Position numbers and translations under genes: made by a program. DNA of 64,000 bases, from NCBI GenBank assembly GCA_905234495.1, contig CAJOHE010000001.1:1-64000 (forward strand). Reading direction: 5' to 3'. This document shows positions 26,164 to 35,844 of the stretch, in pieces (the first letter of the stretch is position 1; every line of letters starts with the position of its first letter). The notes under the pieces are model-generated. The model ran no database searches. It was not told the DNA's origin and worked only from the letters and a program-made list of their open reading frames with translations. Source of the DNA: an uncultured Eubacterium sp. (GTDB lineage Bacteria; Bacillota; Clostridia; Oscillospirales; Acutalibacteraceae).

Positions 26164-27699
26164 TTATTCTTTCTCAGCCGAAGCCTTTTCCTTAGCGTTC
26201 TGTTCTGCAAGTCTGTCGGCTCTGATGTCTGCGAGCTCAACAATCATTTCCTGCTGAAGTCTGCCGTGGATAGGATAGAGGATAAAGGATACGCCGTAAA
26301 GACCTCTTGCAAGAGCGGGAAGGATACAGAATACCGCCCAGATACCCTGTAGCATCTTCGGGTCGGTCTGCGGGATTGCGTTGCCGAGAGAGTCGGTAAG
26401 GGGTACGTAGTTAATCCATGTAAGTACCATACCTGAAAGCCAGCCAGTGACTGAAGTTGCGAGCTTAATAAAGTAGCCCTGTACGGTTGTAACGAGAGCC
26501 TCGTTACGAAGGCCGTGCTTCCATTCCATCCAGTCAAGCGCTTCCGCAGTAAGAATCGGGTTTGCAACCTGAATAATCTTATTGGGAAGTCCGCAGATTG
26601 TGAGAAGTACAATAACAAAAATGAGGTTTAAAATCTTGTTTTCCTGGAACGTCTGTCCAAACGGATGATAACCGCAGAAGAACAGAGTCATATATGCAAC
26701 AAAGCCGAACACGCCGGCGATGATTGCCGTAAGTCTTGCGCCAAGCTTCTTTACCATCTTAGCGGCGATGGGTACCATAACGTAGTTCGGGATACCTGTG
26801 AAAAGTCCGCATATTGTCTGGTTAAGAAGCGAGCCTGTGTTGTTGAGCCAGAAATACTGCTCGGAAGAACCGCCGACAGCCTTGAAGTTGTTGAAGAACT
26901 CAGCAAGGATTGTAACAAGAAGCGGTCTGTTAGAGAAGATGTTTTTAACCGATTCAAATACAGAGGTCTCGTTCATTTCCTCACGGCTCATAAGCGGAAC
27001 TCTTTCTCTCATATTGAAGAAACCGAATACCGCAAAGGCAGCCGCCAGAATAAGCATAAAGTAGGCGAAGCCGCTGTAAACGCCTTCCATAGTAAACTTA
27101 GGACTAAGCTTGGGAAGAAGGGTTACAAGGACCGGTACAAGCGACGGAAGCCACGTTCCGAAAAGCTCAAAGAACTTTGTGATGGTGATGAGGTTATTTC
27201 TTTCATTGGTGTTCGGGGTGATGTTGTAAATCATAAGACCCCACGCACCGAAGTAACTCATACCGAGACCGTAGATAATGATAGCTATCGTTGCCCAGAC
27301 GACTTTCGTTGCAGAGCTGAGATGTCCGCCCGGAACGGTAAACATCATATATCCGCCGATAAGCCAGAGGGGAAGGGGAACGATAAAGAACGGTCTTACA
27401 CGGCCCCATCTTGTTCGGGTACGGTCAATGATAAGACCTGAAATCGTATCGTCGACCGCGTCATATATTGATGCAAAAAGGTTGATGTTTGCATAGGCAG
27501 TTGTGTTGAGCTTAAGGAACTGAATCATAAAGAATTCCTTAAACGCCGATGTGAACTGACCTAAGTTTTTCTGACCGAAGTTAACAAGAACATACGCCGC
27601 AATTTCTTTAGGCGTCAGATATCTTTTTTTGGTATAGGCAAGCTTGTCGAGCTCATCCATTTCCTCAGTAGTAACTTCATCAACTACTAAATCAGCCAA
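26164..27699 (-). CDS. MFS transporter, GPH/MelB-type sugar:cation symporter
   Basis: A 511-residue protein with about twelve transmembrane segments. The first half carries the MelB-type cation/sugar site region DAVDDTISGLIIDRTRTRWGR (shown here as DAVDDTISGLIID near residue 77), where the paired aspartates and RTRWGR follow family practice. It would import a glycoside or oligosaccharide with Na+ or H+. Start is TTG at 27699 close behind GAGGGA. It stands alone with no glycosidase directly beside it. The C-terminus is a charged tail of about 40 residues. Confidence 0.88.
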   Translation of the reverse strand: MADLVVDEVTTEEMDELDKLAYTKKRYLTPKEIAAYVLVNFGQKNLGQFTSAFKEFFMIQFLKLNTTAYANINLFASIYDAVDDTISGLIIDRTRTRWGRVRPFFIVPLPLWLIGGYMMFTVPGGHLSSATKVVWATIAIIIYGLGMSYFGAWGLMIYNITPNTNERNNLITITKFFELFGTWLPSLVPVLVTLLPKLSPKFTMEGVYSGFAYFMLILAAAFAVFGFFNMRERVPLMSREEMNETSVFESVKNIFSNRPLLVTILAEFFNNFKAVGGSSEQYFWLNNTGSLLNQTICGLFTGIPNYVMVPIAAKMVKKLGARLTAIIAGVFGFVAYMTLFFCGYHPFGQTFQENKILNLIFVIVLLTICGLPNKIIQVANPILTAEALDWMEWKHGLRNEALVTTVQGYFIKLATSVTGWLSGMVLTWINYVPLTDSLGNAIPQTDPKMLQGIWAVFCILPALARGLYGVSFILYPIHGRLQQEMIVELADIRADRLAEQNAKEKASAEKE

Positions 27700-27897
27700 G
27701 CATATCCCTCATTTCCGCAGGGCATAATACCCTTATTTTTATTAACATATTAATAGTAACATATTGAATTATTTATTTCAACACTTTTTTATTTTATATC
27801 ACCAAAAACAATTTACCAAAATACTAAATTGTATTGACAATTGACAAAAAGCATTATAAAATGTAATGTGTAAATCTATATGAAAGGGGTACTGAAT

Positions 27898-28824
27898 ATG
27901 GCAAGTACCTGTCCTAAATGCGGAAAAAAGCTTCGTATCTGGGATGTCAAAGCCGAGTGTTCAAACTGCGGCGTTTCAATTCCCAACTATAACTGGCAGG
28001 CGCGTCTTGAAGAGGACAATATGATTGCCGAAAGGCAGCATCAGAAGTTTAACAAGACAATGAACCGTGTTAAATATTCTCTCTGGGGAACAAAACTCAG
28101 ACTTGCAAGACTTATTTTAACGGTTCTTCCGGCAGTGGGCTTTATCCTTCCGTGGGCTCATCTCAAGAGCGACGCTACGTCGTTTGATTTGAGCATCATC
28201 TCATTCTCACACAGCAAGGCTCTTATAGAATTTTTCCAGAGCTTTTTCGGTGATATGAGTCTTTATTTCACAAATATGAAGCTTGAGGGCTTCAGCGGCG
28301 CGGTAACCTTCGGTTTTATCGGCTACATTCTTTTCGTGCTCAGCGCCGTATTCATCGTGCTCTCATTCTTCTTTAATATTTTTAAATGCGGTAAGCCAAA
28401 GACTAAATCTGCAATTACGCTTGATATTATTTCAATCATCTTTTCAGTTGCAGCGGTAGTAACTTTCGTTATCGGCGGCAAAATGGGCGCTCAGGCAATC
28501 GCGTATAACTTCGGCGATTTTGCCGTTTACGCACCTTCGGCTTCTGTTTCGTGGGGCTACTTTATTGCTCTTGCGCTTCTCTTTGTTGCGCTTGCAATCA
28601 ATATCATTGTATTAAAAGCACCTGCAAAGACCGATGAAGAGCTTGAAAACGAAAGACTTGCAAAGGTTGCAGTCAAGGAAGAGGCTGAAAGGAAAAAGCA
28701 GGAAGAAAAAGAAAAGGCTCGCATAGAGGCTGAAAAAGCCAAGGCAGAGGAAGACGCAAAGCGCGTTGAAGAAGCTAAGGCAAAGCTTGCTGCAAGCAAG
28801 GCAAAGAAAGAAAAGAAAAAGTAA
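27898..28824 (+). CDS. Zinc-ribbon membrane protein, function unknown
   Basis: 308 residues. The N-terminus has a zinc ribbon, CPKCGKKL...CSNCG (residues 5-27). Four hydrophobic segments follow (about 65-255), and the C-terminus is a long Glu/Lys/Ala helix rich in AEKAKAEEDAK-type repeats. I chose the ATG at 27898 because AAAGGGG (27883-27889) sits eight bases before it; the ATG at 27880 has none. Direct repeats of TTGACA occur in front (27834, 27841), either of which may be a -35 box. No family is recognised. Confidence 0.6.
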   Translation: MASTCPKCGKKLRIWDVKAECSNCGVSIPNYNWQARLEEDNMIAERQHQKFNKTMNRVKYSLWGTKLRLARLILTVLPAVGFILPWAHLKSDATSFDLSIISFSHSKALIEFFQSFFGDMSLYFTNMKLEGFSGAVTFGFIGYILFVLSAVFIVLSFFFNIFKCGKPKTKSAITLDIISIIFSVAAVVTFVIGGKMGAQAIAYNFGDFAVYAPSASVSWGYFIALALLFVALAINIIVLKAPAKTDEELENERLAKVAVKEEAERKKQEEKEKARIEAEKAKAEEDAKRVEEAKAKLAASKAKKEKKK

Positions 28825-28836
28825 AATCAAATATGT

Positions 28837-28868
28837 TTCAAGGGAGTGGAATTTTCCACTCCTTTTGC
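28837..28868 (+). terminator. Terminator of the zinc-ribbon gene
   Basis: GGAGTGGA (28843-28850), loop ATTT, TCCACTCC (28855-28862), then TTTT. Confidence 0.85.
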
Positions 28869-28928
28869 TTGACCTTATTTAAACAGTTTGATATAATAGC
28901 AACATATCAATTAACGGAAGTGAAAAAA

Positions 28929-29540
28929 ATGAGCGAAAAAGATAATGAAATAAAACTTAAGAAAAGAAAGCTTACGGGCGGTGAAAAGACTACTATCACT
29001 ATTGCCTGTATTCTGTTTGTGCTGATTATAATTTCGTTTTTCGGAACAAATATTTTAAACGCTGTTTCAAACAGAAGCGCAGACGCTGCGATGAGCTCAA
29101 AGCTTGTAAACAACCTGTTTTATGAGTTAATGCCGAAAGAGGCAGAAGGCGCAGTAACATTCGGTGAAGACAGAGAGAATCCGACGCCCGTTACGTTTTA
29201 TGTAGAAAAGAACCCCGATTTTGACTACGATAACGACGAGGGTATTGATTATTTCAATTTCTACTATTACGACGAGCAAGGCAATAAGGTTTGCACAACC
29301 GAGGACGGAACGTTTGAATCCGGCGCAAACGAAACCAAGTTTGAAGTGCTTTTCGGCTTTACCCTTAAAACGGCTGAAAAGGTCGGTAAGATAATCGACG
29401 TATTTAAAATTGTCAGAATTATTCTTGTAATACTGTTCTTTATTGATTTGATTGTTCTCTGGTTTATTGAGTTTTCAATCAGCGAGGACGCAAAGAAGGC
29501 AAAGGCTTACGGAAAAAAACCGAAGAAGAAAAAGAAATAG
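28929..29540 (+). CDS. Two-pass membrane protein, function unknown
   Basis: 203 residues: a basic cytosolic start (KLKKRKLTGGEK), one transmembrane segment (about 25-46), an acidic Tyr-rich outward domain (FDYDNDEGIDYFNFYYYD about residue 100), a second membrane segment near 160-180 and a lysine-rich end (KKPKKKKK). The ATG at 28929 was chosen because GGAAGTGA precedes it; the longer reading frame runs through the upstream terminator. No family is recognised. Confidence 0.6.
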   Translation: MSEKDNEIKLKKRKLTGGEKTTITIACILFVLIIISFFGTNILNAVSNRSADAAMSSKLVNNLFYELMPKEAEGAVTFGEDRENPTPVTFYVEKNPDFDYDNDEGIDYFNFYYYDEQGNKVCTTEDGTFESGANETKFEVLFGFTLKTAEKVGKIIDVFKIVRIILVILFFIDLIVLWFIEFSISEDAKKAKAYGKKPKKKKK

Positions 29541-29545
29541 AATAA

Positions 29546-29575
29546 ATAGAGGGCGCGTCCGCCCTCTATTTTTAA
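29546..29575 (+). terminator. Terminator of the two-pass membrane protein gene
   Basis: TAGAGGGCG (29547-29555), loop CGTC, CGCCCTCTA (29560-29568), then five T residues. Confidence 0.9.
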
Positions 29576-29586
29576 TAGGTGATTAA

Positions 29587-30570
29587 ATGATTACGCTAAA
29601 AGAATTATTTGAACAGGGGATAAAGCAGTTTAACTCTTCCCTTATGGACAATCTCGATTACGATTTCAGCTCGGTTACGGAAAGGATTGACACCTTCTAC
29701 GACTTTGAGAAAAAGATAATCGGCGATTTCAAGTCCGACAAAAAGCTTTTCTACCGCGGTGAGAGGATATACTCTTCTGAGAGAAGGCTCATTCCCACAA
29801 TGCTGAGAGACCCGAAGGCTCTGCTCGAGCGAAGCGACTACGGTATTCTTCACATTGATTCGCAGTTTCTCTTTGACCAGTATTCCTCAATGGGAGGTTT
29901 TGTTGAACTGTATAACAAGACTATGGGAACGGCGAGTACGGATAACCTCTATGAAATATCCGCGTTTGCCCAGCATTACTGCAATTTCTCACCGCTTATT
30001 GATTTCAGCAAAAGCCTTTTTCCCGCGCTTTCATTTGCGCTTAAAGGCAGAAAAGAATTTGAAGACGACATTGTGCTTTATGTTCTTGAACTGAAAAACG
30101 ACAAGGATTACACAAAGAATCCCGTTATTGCAAACAAGTGGCTCAGGGAACTGAGTATCTACCTGACCTGCTTTGACGAGAACGACGTTAAAAATGCGAT
30201 TAAGGACAGCATCGAGATGAAATTGCCTTTGAGCGTTTATGAGCCCGATGAAGTCAGAAAGCAGTTTGAAAGGCTTAACACGCCGCCGTCACCGACCGCG
30301 AAACTCATCGACGTTCCGACTAACACGAGAATGAAATTCCAGCAGGGCGTTTTCCTTCTTCTGACGGATTTCAACCTGCTTCGTTCAAACTATCTGACTA
30401 AGAATATCAGGGATAAATTCATCATAACTAAATATATCATCAGCAAAGAGCTTTGCCCGAAGCTTGTTGAGTATATAGACAAGGAAATTCCGTGGTACTC
30501 ATATGAGTGCTTAATGGACGTTGAGGGCGCGTTCAAAGCGGCAATAAATAAAAAGGCTATCACTCGATAG
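29587..30570 (+). CDS. FRG domain-containing protein
   Basis: A 327-residue soluble protein. The N-terminal half has the FRG domain: KLFYRGERIY and RRLIPTMLRD near residues 57-78, and FAQHYCNFSPLIDFSKS near residue 125, matching the family's F.RG, L.P..LR and AQHYG.PT.LLD blocks. FRG proteins are widespread orphans and occur in some phage-defence and toxin settings; biochemical function is unsettled. It has its own ribosome binding site (AATAGGTGATTAA) and no toxin or restriction partner nearby. Confidence 0.75.
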   Translation: MITLKELFEQGIKQFNSSLMDNLDYDFSSVTERIDTFYDFEKKIIGDFKSDKKLFYRGERIYSSERRLIPTMLRDPKALLERSDYGILHIDSQFLFDQYSSMGGFVELYNKTMGTASTDNLYEISAFAQHYCNFSPLIDFSKSLFPALSFALKGRKEFEDDIVLYVLELKNDKDYTKNPVIANKWLRELSIYLTCFDENDVKNAIKDSIEMKLPLSVYEPDEVRKQFERLNTPPSPTAKLIDVPTNTRMKFQQGVFLLLTDFNLLRSNYLTKNIRDKFIITKYIISKELCPKLVEYIDKEIPWYSYECLMDVEGAFKAAINKKAITR

Positions 30571-30578
30571 CCTTTTTA
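30549..30578. terminator. Terminator between FRG gene and copZ
   Basis: AAAAGGCTATC (30551-30561), loop ACTC, GATAGCCTTTTT (30566-30577). It includes the last codons and stop of the FRG gene and works toward both strands. Confidence 0.88.
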
Positions 30579-30580
30579 TT

Positions 30581-30790
30581 TTACTTTATTTCAGTTGCCT
30601 TAAAGCCCGCATCTTCAACGGCTTTGGCAATAGCCTCGTCGCTTACGTAGTCCGTGAGCTTGACTGTCGCGCTGTTCTTTTTGAGAACTACCTTTGCGCT
30701 TTTTACGCCTTCGAGAGCTTCAAGTGCGTTTGTCACAGCCGCTGCGCAGTGCTCACAGTGCATACCTTCAATGCTTACAACCTTTTTCAT
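30581..30790 (-). CDS. copZ: Copper chaperone, HMA domain
   Basis: A 69-residue single heavy-metal-associated domain with the GMHCEHC copper-binding motif at residues 9-15. It delivers Cu(I) to the ATPase encoded just upstream. The start codon overlaps the copA stop by one base (TAATG), and AGGAGG precedes it, so the two are translationally coupled. Confidence 0.93.
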   Translation of the reverse strand: MKKVVSIEGMHCEHCAAAVTNALEALEGVKSAKVVLKKNSATVKLTDYVSDEAIAKAVEDAGFKATEIK

Positions 30791-32901
30791 TATTTAAACC
30801 TCCTGAGTCTTAATGCGTTAGTTACAACAGTGACCGAGCTTAAGCTCATAGCCGCCGCGGCAATCATCGGGTTGAGCGTCCATCCCAAAACTGCGTAAAA
30901 ACAGCCCGCCGCAAGCGGTATGCCGAGGCAGTTGTAGAAAAACGCCCAGAAAAGATTTTCTCTTATATTTTTAAGAACCTTTTTTGAAAGCCTGATTGCA
31001 GTCGAAACGTCCTTCAGCCTGTTTGATACAAGAACAACGTCCGCCGATTCAATGGCAATATCCGAGCCCGCGCCTATCGCAATTCCGACGTCTGCACGGG
31101 TGAGAGCGGGGGAATCGTTGATTCCGTCGCCGACCATGGCTACAATCTTTCCGTTGTCAATGAGTTCCTTGATTTTCTTTTCCTTATCATCGGGAAGCGC
31201 ACCCGCTATGAAATCCTTGATGCCAGCTTCCTGAGTGATTGCGTAGGCGGTCAGCTCATTGTCGCCGGTAATCATAATTGTGTCGGCGCTGATTTCTGCA
31301 ATCGCTTCCTTAGCGTCGTCCTTGATTGTGTCGGCAACGGCAACGGTGCAGAGATATTCATCGTTGCAGGTGAAAATAATCGGAGTCTTTCCGCTGAATG
31401 AAAACTCGTTGTCGGCAAATCCCGTGAGCTTTGCATTTCCTGCTTTATACGTCCTTCCGTCAATAGCGGCGATTATCCCTTCGCCTATGACGTACTCGCT
31501 TTTCTCAATATTGAGAAGCTTGGCGCCGTTTTTCCTGCAGTAGTTGCACAACGCGACGGACAGAGGATGCTGCGAGACGTTTTCAACCGTGTAGATTATA
31601 TCAAGATAGCTCTCGTCGGTAACGTCGGTGACTTTCATTTCGCCCTTTGTAACGGTTCCCGTCTTGTCAAACACGACCGTGTTGCACTTGCCGAGATTTT
31701 CAAGCGCCGTCGCGTCCTTGAAGAGTATTCCGTTTTCCGCGCCCTTGCCCGTGCCTATCATTATAGCGCAGGGGGTTGCAAGACCAAGCGCGCAAGGACA
31801 GCTTATCACAAGCACAGAAATCGCCGTTGTAAAGGCAAATTCAAAGCCTTTTCCGATGAGAAGCCATACGATGAACGTTATAAGTGAAATCAGCATAACG
31901 ACGGGCACAAAGACCGCGGCTATTTTGTCGGCAAGCCTCTGCGCGGGCGCTTTCGACGAGGATGCGTCCTCAACAAGTGCGATAATTCTTGCAAGCGTTG
32001 ACTCGTCGCCGACCTGTGTTGCTCTGAAAACAAAGTTGCCATTCGTGTTTACTGTTCCGCTCAGAACGGTATCGCCGACCGTAAGGTCAACGGGTACGCT
32101 TTCGCCCGTAACGGTGCTTTGGTCAACAGATCCCGCACCGCTTATTATCTCTCCGTCAACGGCAATTCGCATTCCGGGCTTGATTACGACCTCGTCGCCT
32201 TCCTGAATAAGCGCCGACTCGATTTCCTGTTCCTCTCCGTTTTTCAGAATTATGCTTTTCTCGGGAACTAAGTCAATAAGCGAGTTTACCGCGGTTTTGG
32301 TCTTACCCTTGCTGATTGTTTCAAGAAGCTTTCCGAAGGTTATGAGAGTTAAAATCATACCCGCGGATTCAAAATAGAAATGCTGGTCTTCAAAGAATAT
32401 CAGCGAAACAAGACTGTATATAAACGACGCGCCCGAACCCACCGCGATAAGGCTGTCCATATTCGGGCTCAGCTTAAAGAGCGATTTGAAGCCGCTTGTG
32501 AAAAACCTGTAATTGATAATCAATATCGGAATTACAAGTATCAGCTGGCATATGCCGTTTATTCTGTGTTCGTCAAGCCGCCACGGAAGGGAATAGCCGA
32601 GCATATGTGACATTGATATATACATCAGAAATACAAGAAATACGGCTGAAAGAATGAGCCGTTTTTTCATTTCTTTTATCTCGTCGCTGTTGTCTGCCTT
32701 TCTAAGTCTGAAAGGCTCGCAGCCGTAGCCCGCTTTTTTTACAGCGTCGATTATATCCTGAGTATCGCAGTCGTATTCTGCAAGCATTGTTCCCGCAAGC
32801 AGATTTACGCTGACGTTTTCGGCAAGGGGCTTTACCGCCTTTTCAACTCTTGCAGAGCAGGCGGCGCAGCTCATTCCCGTGACAATAAATTTTTGCTTCA
32901 T
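30790..32901 (-). CDS. copA: Copper-exporting P1B-type ATPase
   Basis: 703 residues with one N-terminal HMA domain (GMSCAAC, residues 9-15), eight predicted membrane helices, the actuator motif VTGESVPV, the ion-binding SCPCALGLATP (about residue 368), the phosphorylation site DKTGT, the HP motif (SQHPLSVAL), and MVGDGINDSPAL. The membrane helix 7-8 residues YN...P and MSLSSVTVVTNALRLRR complete the Cu(I) signature. It exports Cu(I). The ATG at 32901 overlaps the stop of the upstream peptidase gene; a TTG one codon earlier is also possible. There is no CsoR or CopY regulator in view. Confidence 0.95.
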   Translation of the reverse strand: MKQKFIVTGMSCAACSARVEKAVKPLAENVSVNLLAGTMLAEYDCDTQDIIDAVKKAGYGCEPFRLRKADNSDEIKEMKKRLILSAVFLVFLMYISMSHMLGYSLPWRLDEHRINGICQLILVIPILIINYRFFTSGFKSLFKLSPNMDSLIAVGSGASFIYSLVSLIFFEDQHFYFESAGMILTLITFGKLLETISKGKTKTAVNSLIDLVPEKSIILKNGEEQEIESALIQEGDEVVIKPGMRIAVDGEIISGAGSVDQSTVTGESVPVDLTVGDTVLSGTVNTNGNFVFRATQVGDESTLARIIALVEDASSSKAPAQRLADKIAAVFVPVVMLISLITFIVWLLIGKGFEFAFTTAISVLVISCPCALGLATPCAIMIGTGKGAENGILFKDATALENLGKCNTVVFDKTGTVTKGEMKVTDVTDESYLDIIYTVENVSQHPLSVALCNYCRKNGAKLLNIEKSEYVIGEGIIAAIDGRTYKAGNAKLTGFADNEFSFSGKTPIIFTCNDEYLCTVAVADTIKDDAKEAIAEISADTIMITGDNELTAYAITQEAGIKDFIAGALPDDKEKKIKELIDNGKIVAMVGDGINDSPALTRADVGIAIGAGSDIAIESADVVLVSNRLKDVSTAIRLSKKVLKNIRENLFWAFFYNCLGIPLAAGCFYAVLGWTLNPMIAAAAMSLSSVTVVTNALRLRRFK

Positions 32902-33971
32902 CAAAGTATAATTAACTCCTTTGTAACCGAAGACAGGTTTTCTCTGCCCCTCGGTGAAAGATAGAGAAGGTCCTCAATTCTTACGCCGAATTTGTCGGGG
33001 ATATAAACGCCCGGTTCTATTGTGATTACATTACCTGTTTCAAAGGTGTCGGTGCTTCTCGGGGAAGCGTTGAAGCCCTCGTGAATTTCAAGACCAACGC
33101 CGTGACCGAGACCGTGGCGGAAGTACTGCGCCATATTCTCTCTGTCGAGAACGTCGTACGATGCCTTGTAGACGTCAGCGCATTTAACGCCCGCGTCAAG
33201 CGCCTTGATGCCCGCAAGCTGAGCCTCAAGAACGAGGTTATATGTGTTTATCATCTCGTCGCTCGCGTGACCTACCGCAACCGTTCTCGTCATATCAGAG
33301 TGGTAGCCCTTGCAGGTTGCGCCGAAATCAAAGAGAACGAAATCGCCCTCGCAGATTTTCCTGTCATCCGGCACGCCGTGGGGCATTGAGGTGTGAGCGC
33401 CCGTGAGAAGAATCGTGTCAAAGCTCAGTCCGTCTGAGCCGTTTTTTGCCATATAGTAGTCAAAAAGCGAGGAAAGCTCCTTTTCCGTTTTGCCGACTTT
33501 AACGTCGTTTAAAAGCTCAATGAAAGATTTTTCGGCAATCGCGTTTGCCTGCTTCATAAGCTTTATTTCATTGATGTCCTTAACGTTTCTGAGAAGCATA
33601 AGCTCTCTTCCGAGTGGGATAAACTCAATGCCTTCAAGCTTTTCCTTGTATGTGTTATATGTGTGAAGAGAAATCGTTTCGTCTTCAAACAAAACTTTCT
33701 TTACGTTGTGCTTTTTTACAAGCTCGGCAATCTTATCCTGAAATCCCTTGTTGATTTCGATAACGGTATTGCCCGTATCCTTCGCGTAATTCTGCGCCGT
33801 TTCGGTATATCTTGAATCAACGATATGATAAAAGCTTCCATCCTTAACGGCAAGAATTACACCTTCGCTCGGCGAAAAGCCGCAGAGATAGTGCATATTG
33901 CTTTCGTTAAAAAGAAGCAGTGCGTCCGCGCCTTTATTTTCAAGCAGTTTTAATATATTATTTTTTCTCAT
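32901..33971 (-). CDS. Xaa-Pro aminopeptidase (M24 family)
   Basis: 356 residues, PepQ/PepP type. An N-terminal creatinase-like domain (1-125) precedes the pita-bread catalytic domain with the five metal ligands in FDFGATCKGYHSDMTRT, GHGVGLEIHE, ITIEPGVY and GVRIEDL. It removes N-terminal residues from peptides with proline second. It starts 30 to 40 nt behind divergent promoter sequences shared with the arabinofuranosidase gene, with GGGTGAT before the ATG, and runs into copA with an ATGA overlap. Confidence 0.93.
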   Translation of the reverse strand: MRKNNILKLLENKGADALLLFNESNMHYLCGFSPSEGVILAVKDGSFYHIVDSRYTETAQNYAKDTGNTVIEINKGFQDKIAELVKKHNVKKVLFEDETISLHTYNTYKEKLEGIEFIPLGRELMLLRNVKDINEIKLMKQANAIAEKSFIELLNDVKVGKTEKELSSLFDYYMAKNGSDGLSFDTILLTGAHTSMPHGVPDDRKICEGDFVLFDFGATCKGYHSDMTRTVAVGHASDEMINTYNLVLEAQLAGIKALDAGVKCADVYKASYDVLDRENMAQYFRHGLGHGVGLEIHEGFNASPRSTDTFETGNVITIEPGVYIPDKFGVRIEDLLYLSPRGRENLSSVTKELIIL

Positions 33972-34000
33972 TATATTATCACCCGATTAGTTAGTTTATC

Positions 34001-34065
34001 AACGCGTTAAAAATTTGTCAAGTGTCTGATAAACGATTGACAAATAATATTCTTTATGTTAAGTT
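34001..34065 (+). promoter_or_regulatory. Promoter and possible operator of the arabinofuranosidase gene
   Basis: TTGACA (34037-34042), 17-nt spacer, TAAGTT (34060-34065). The palindrome AACGCGTT (34001-34008) and the inverted pair TTGTCAA (34015-34021) / TTGACAA (34037-34043) lie over or just before it. The central CG palindrome is of the kind read by LacI/GalR repressors, but no such regulator is in the window. Confidence 0.5.
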
Positions 34066-34092
34066 TAAGGCAGTAATACAGGGGGAAGAATT

Positions 34093-35577
34093 ATGGAAAA
34101 ATATTTGATTAATCCAAATGAGAGAATTGCCGAAATCAGCAAGGATATATACGGGCATTTTTCAGAGCATCTCGGCAGGTGCATCTACGGCGGACTCTAC
34201 GTCGGCGAGGACTCAAAAATCCCTAACAAAAACGGTATGAGAAGCGACGTTGTCAAGGCTCTTAAAGAAATGGGTATTCCCGTTCTGAGATGGCCGGGCG
34301 GCTGCTTTGCCGACGAGTATCACTGGAAGGACGGCATCGGCGATAAGAAAAAGAGAAAGAAAATGGTCAACACCCACTGGGGCGGCGTTGTTGAGGACAA
34401 TTCTTTCGGAACTCACGAGTATTTTGAGCTTTGCAAGCAGCTTGGCTGCGATACATATATAAACGGAAACGTCGGCTCGGGCACCGTTCAGGAAATGAAC
34501 GAGTGGATTGAGTATATGACCTTTGACGGCGTTTCACCGATGGCTGAGTTTCGCAAGAAGAACGGCCACGCAAAGCCGTGGAAGATTGACTATTTCGGCG
34601 TAGGCAACGAGTCGTGGGGCTGCGGCGGAAATATGACGCCCGAATTCTACGGTGACCTTTACCGTAGATACAACGTTTACGTTAGAAATTACAACCCCGA
34701 AAACGTGATAAAAAGAATTGCCTGCGGTCCTAACGGCGGCGACTACAACTGGATGGAACAGGTGCTCAAAAAGACGCGCTGGCTCACCGACGGCATCGCT
34801 CTGCATTACTATACAATCCCCGGTGACACGTGGGAAGATAAGGGCTCTGCAACCGAGTTTTCCACCAAGGAATACTATAAGACGATTGCAAAGGCTTACC
34901 GTATGGAAGAGCTTATCAGAAATCACATCGCCGTTATGGATTCGGTTGACAGGGATAAAAAGGTTAAGCTCATTGTTGATGAGTGGGGAACGTGGTATGA
35001 CGTTGAGCCCGGAACCAACCCCGGCTTCCTCTATCAGCAGAACACGATGAGGGACGCCATCGTTGCAGGACTTACGTTAAACCTTTTCAACAAGCACGCC
35101 GACAGAATTATGATGGCAAATATTGCCCAGACAGTAAACGTGCTTCAGTCAGTAATTCTGACCGAAGGTAACAAGATGGTGCTCACGCCCACATACTACG
35201 TTTTCAAGATGTATAAGGACCATCAGAAAAACACGCTCATCGGCTCGTATCTCACCACGCCGAAGGAATATTCAAAGGAAGCCGACAGAAGCTATCCTCA
35301 GCTTGTTGAGTCTGCTTCTATAAATGAGAATGGCGTTATCTGCTCAACGGTTACAAACACGTCCGCTACTAAGAGCGCAAAGATAAGATGCCAGATTGCC
35401 GACACAAAGGTTAAGAGCATCAGGGCGGAAATTCTCAGCGGCGAAATCCACGATATGAACGATTTCAAGAATAAGAATAACGTAAAGACAGCCGAGTTTA
35501 CAGATTTCAGGAAACATTCCGACGGCTTTACGGCAAATATTCCCGCTTGCAGTATTGTTAAGTTTGTGATTGAGTGA
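34093..35577 (+). CDS. Alpha-L-arabinofuranosidase, GH51
   Basis: A 494-residue glycoside hydrolase without signal peptide, so intracellular. Catalytic residues are visible: acid/base Glu173 in [12 protein letters not shown] and nucleophile Glu297 in [11 protein letters not shown]. The N-terminal [20 protein letters not shown] and [13 protein letters not shown] are signature blocks. A C-terminal beta domain follows (about 380-494). It releases arabinose from arabino-oligosaccharides taken up from xylan or arabinan. AGGGGGAAG precedes the ATG. The next gene begins 1 nt after its stop. Confidence 0.96.
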   Translation: MEKYLINPNERIAEISKDIYGHFSEHLGRCIYGGLYVGEDSKIPNKNGMRSDVVKALKEMGIPVLRWPGGCFADEYHWKDGIGDKKKRKKMVNTHWGGVVEDNSFGTHEYFELCKQLGCDTYINGNVGSGTVQEMNEWIEYMTFDGVSPMAEFRKKNGHAKPWKIDYFGVGNESWGCGGNMTPEFYGDLYRRYNVYVRNYNPENVIKRIACGPNGGDYNWMEQVLKKTRWLTDGIALHYYTIPGDTWEDKGSATEFSTKEYYKTIAKAYRMEELIRNHIAVMDSVDRDKKVKLIVDEWGTWYDVEPGTNPGFLYQQNTMRDAIVAGLTLNLFNKHADRIMMANIAQTVNVLQSVILTEGNKMVLTPTYYVFKMYKDHQKNTLIGSYLTTPKEYSKEADRSYPQLVESASINENGVICSTVTNTSATKSAKIRCQIADTKVKSIRAEILSGEIHDMNDFKNKNNVKTAEFTDFRKHSDGFTANIPACSIVKFVIE

Positions 35578-35578
35578 T

Positions 35579-35833
35579 ATGGCAAACGACTGCAAAAGAT
35601 GCCTGCTTCTTGAGGCGGGCGAAAAGAAAACCTATGAGGATATAACCGCATATCTTGCAAACCTTCCCGACGAGGAAAAAGCAGATAAGGTAGTCTGTGA
35701 TTCGCGGCTTTCAAAGTGCAAAGAATGCGACAGGCTTATTTCGGGAATGTGCCTGAGCTGCGGGTGCTACGTTGAGCTTCGCGCCTCTATTAAAGAAAAC
35801 CGCTGCGCGGATTATGACAAAGCCCTCTGGTAA
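35579..35833 (+). CDS. DUF6171 family zinc-binding small protein
   Basis: 84 residues with regularly spaced cysteines: CKRC near the N-terminus, CKECDRL, then GMCLSCGCYVELRASI and a final C. This matches the DUF6171 family of Clostridia; the cysteines probably bind zinc. Function unknown. The ATG at 35579 starts 1 nt after the arabinofuranosidase stop, and the sequence GAGTGAT before it acts as ribosome binding site. Confidence 0.75.
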   Translation: MANDCKRCLLLEAGEKKTYEDITAYLANLPDEEKADKVVCDSRLSKCKECDRLISGMCLSCGCYVELRASIKENRCADYDKALW

Positions 35834-35844
35834 ATATTGAATAA

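Noticed and set aside
26665..27441. 258-residue plus-strand reading frame
   Set aside because: It is antisense to the GPH transporter gene and reads as charged nonsense; the minus-strand frame has clear family motifs.
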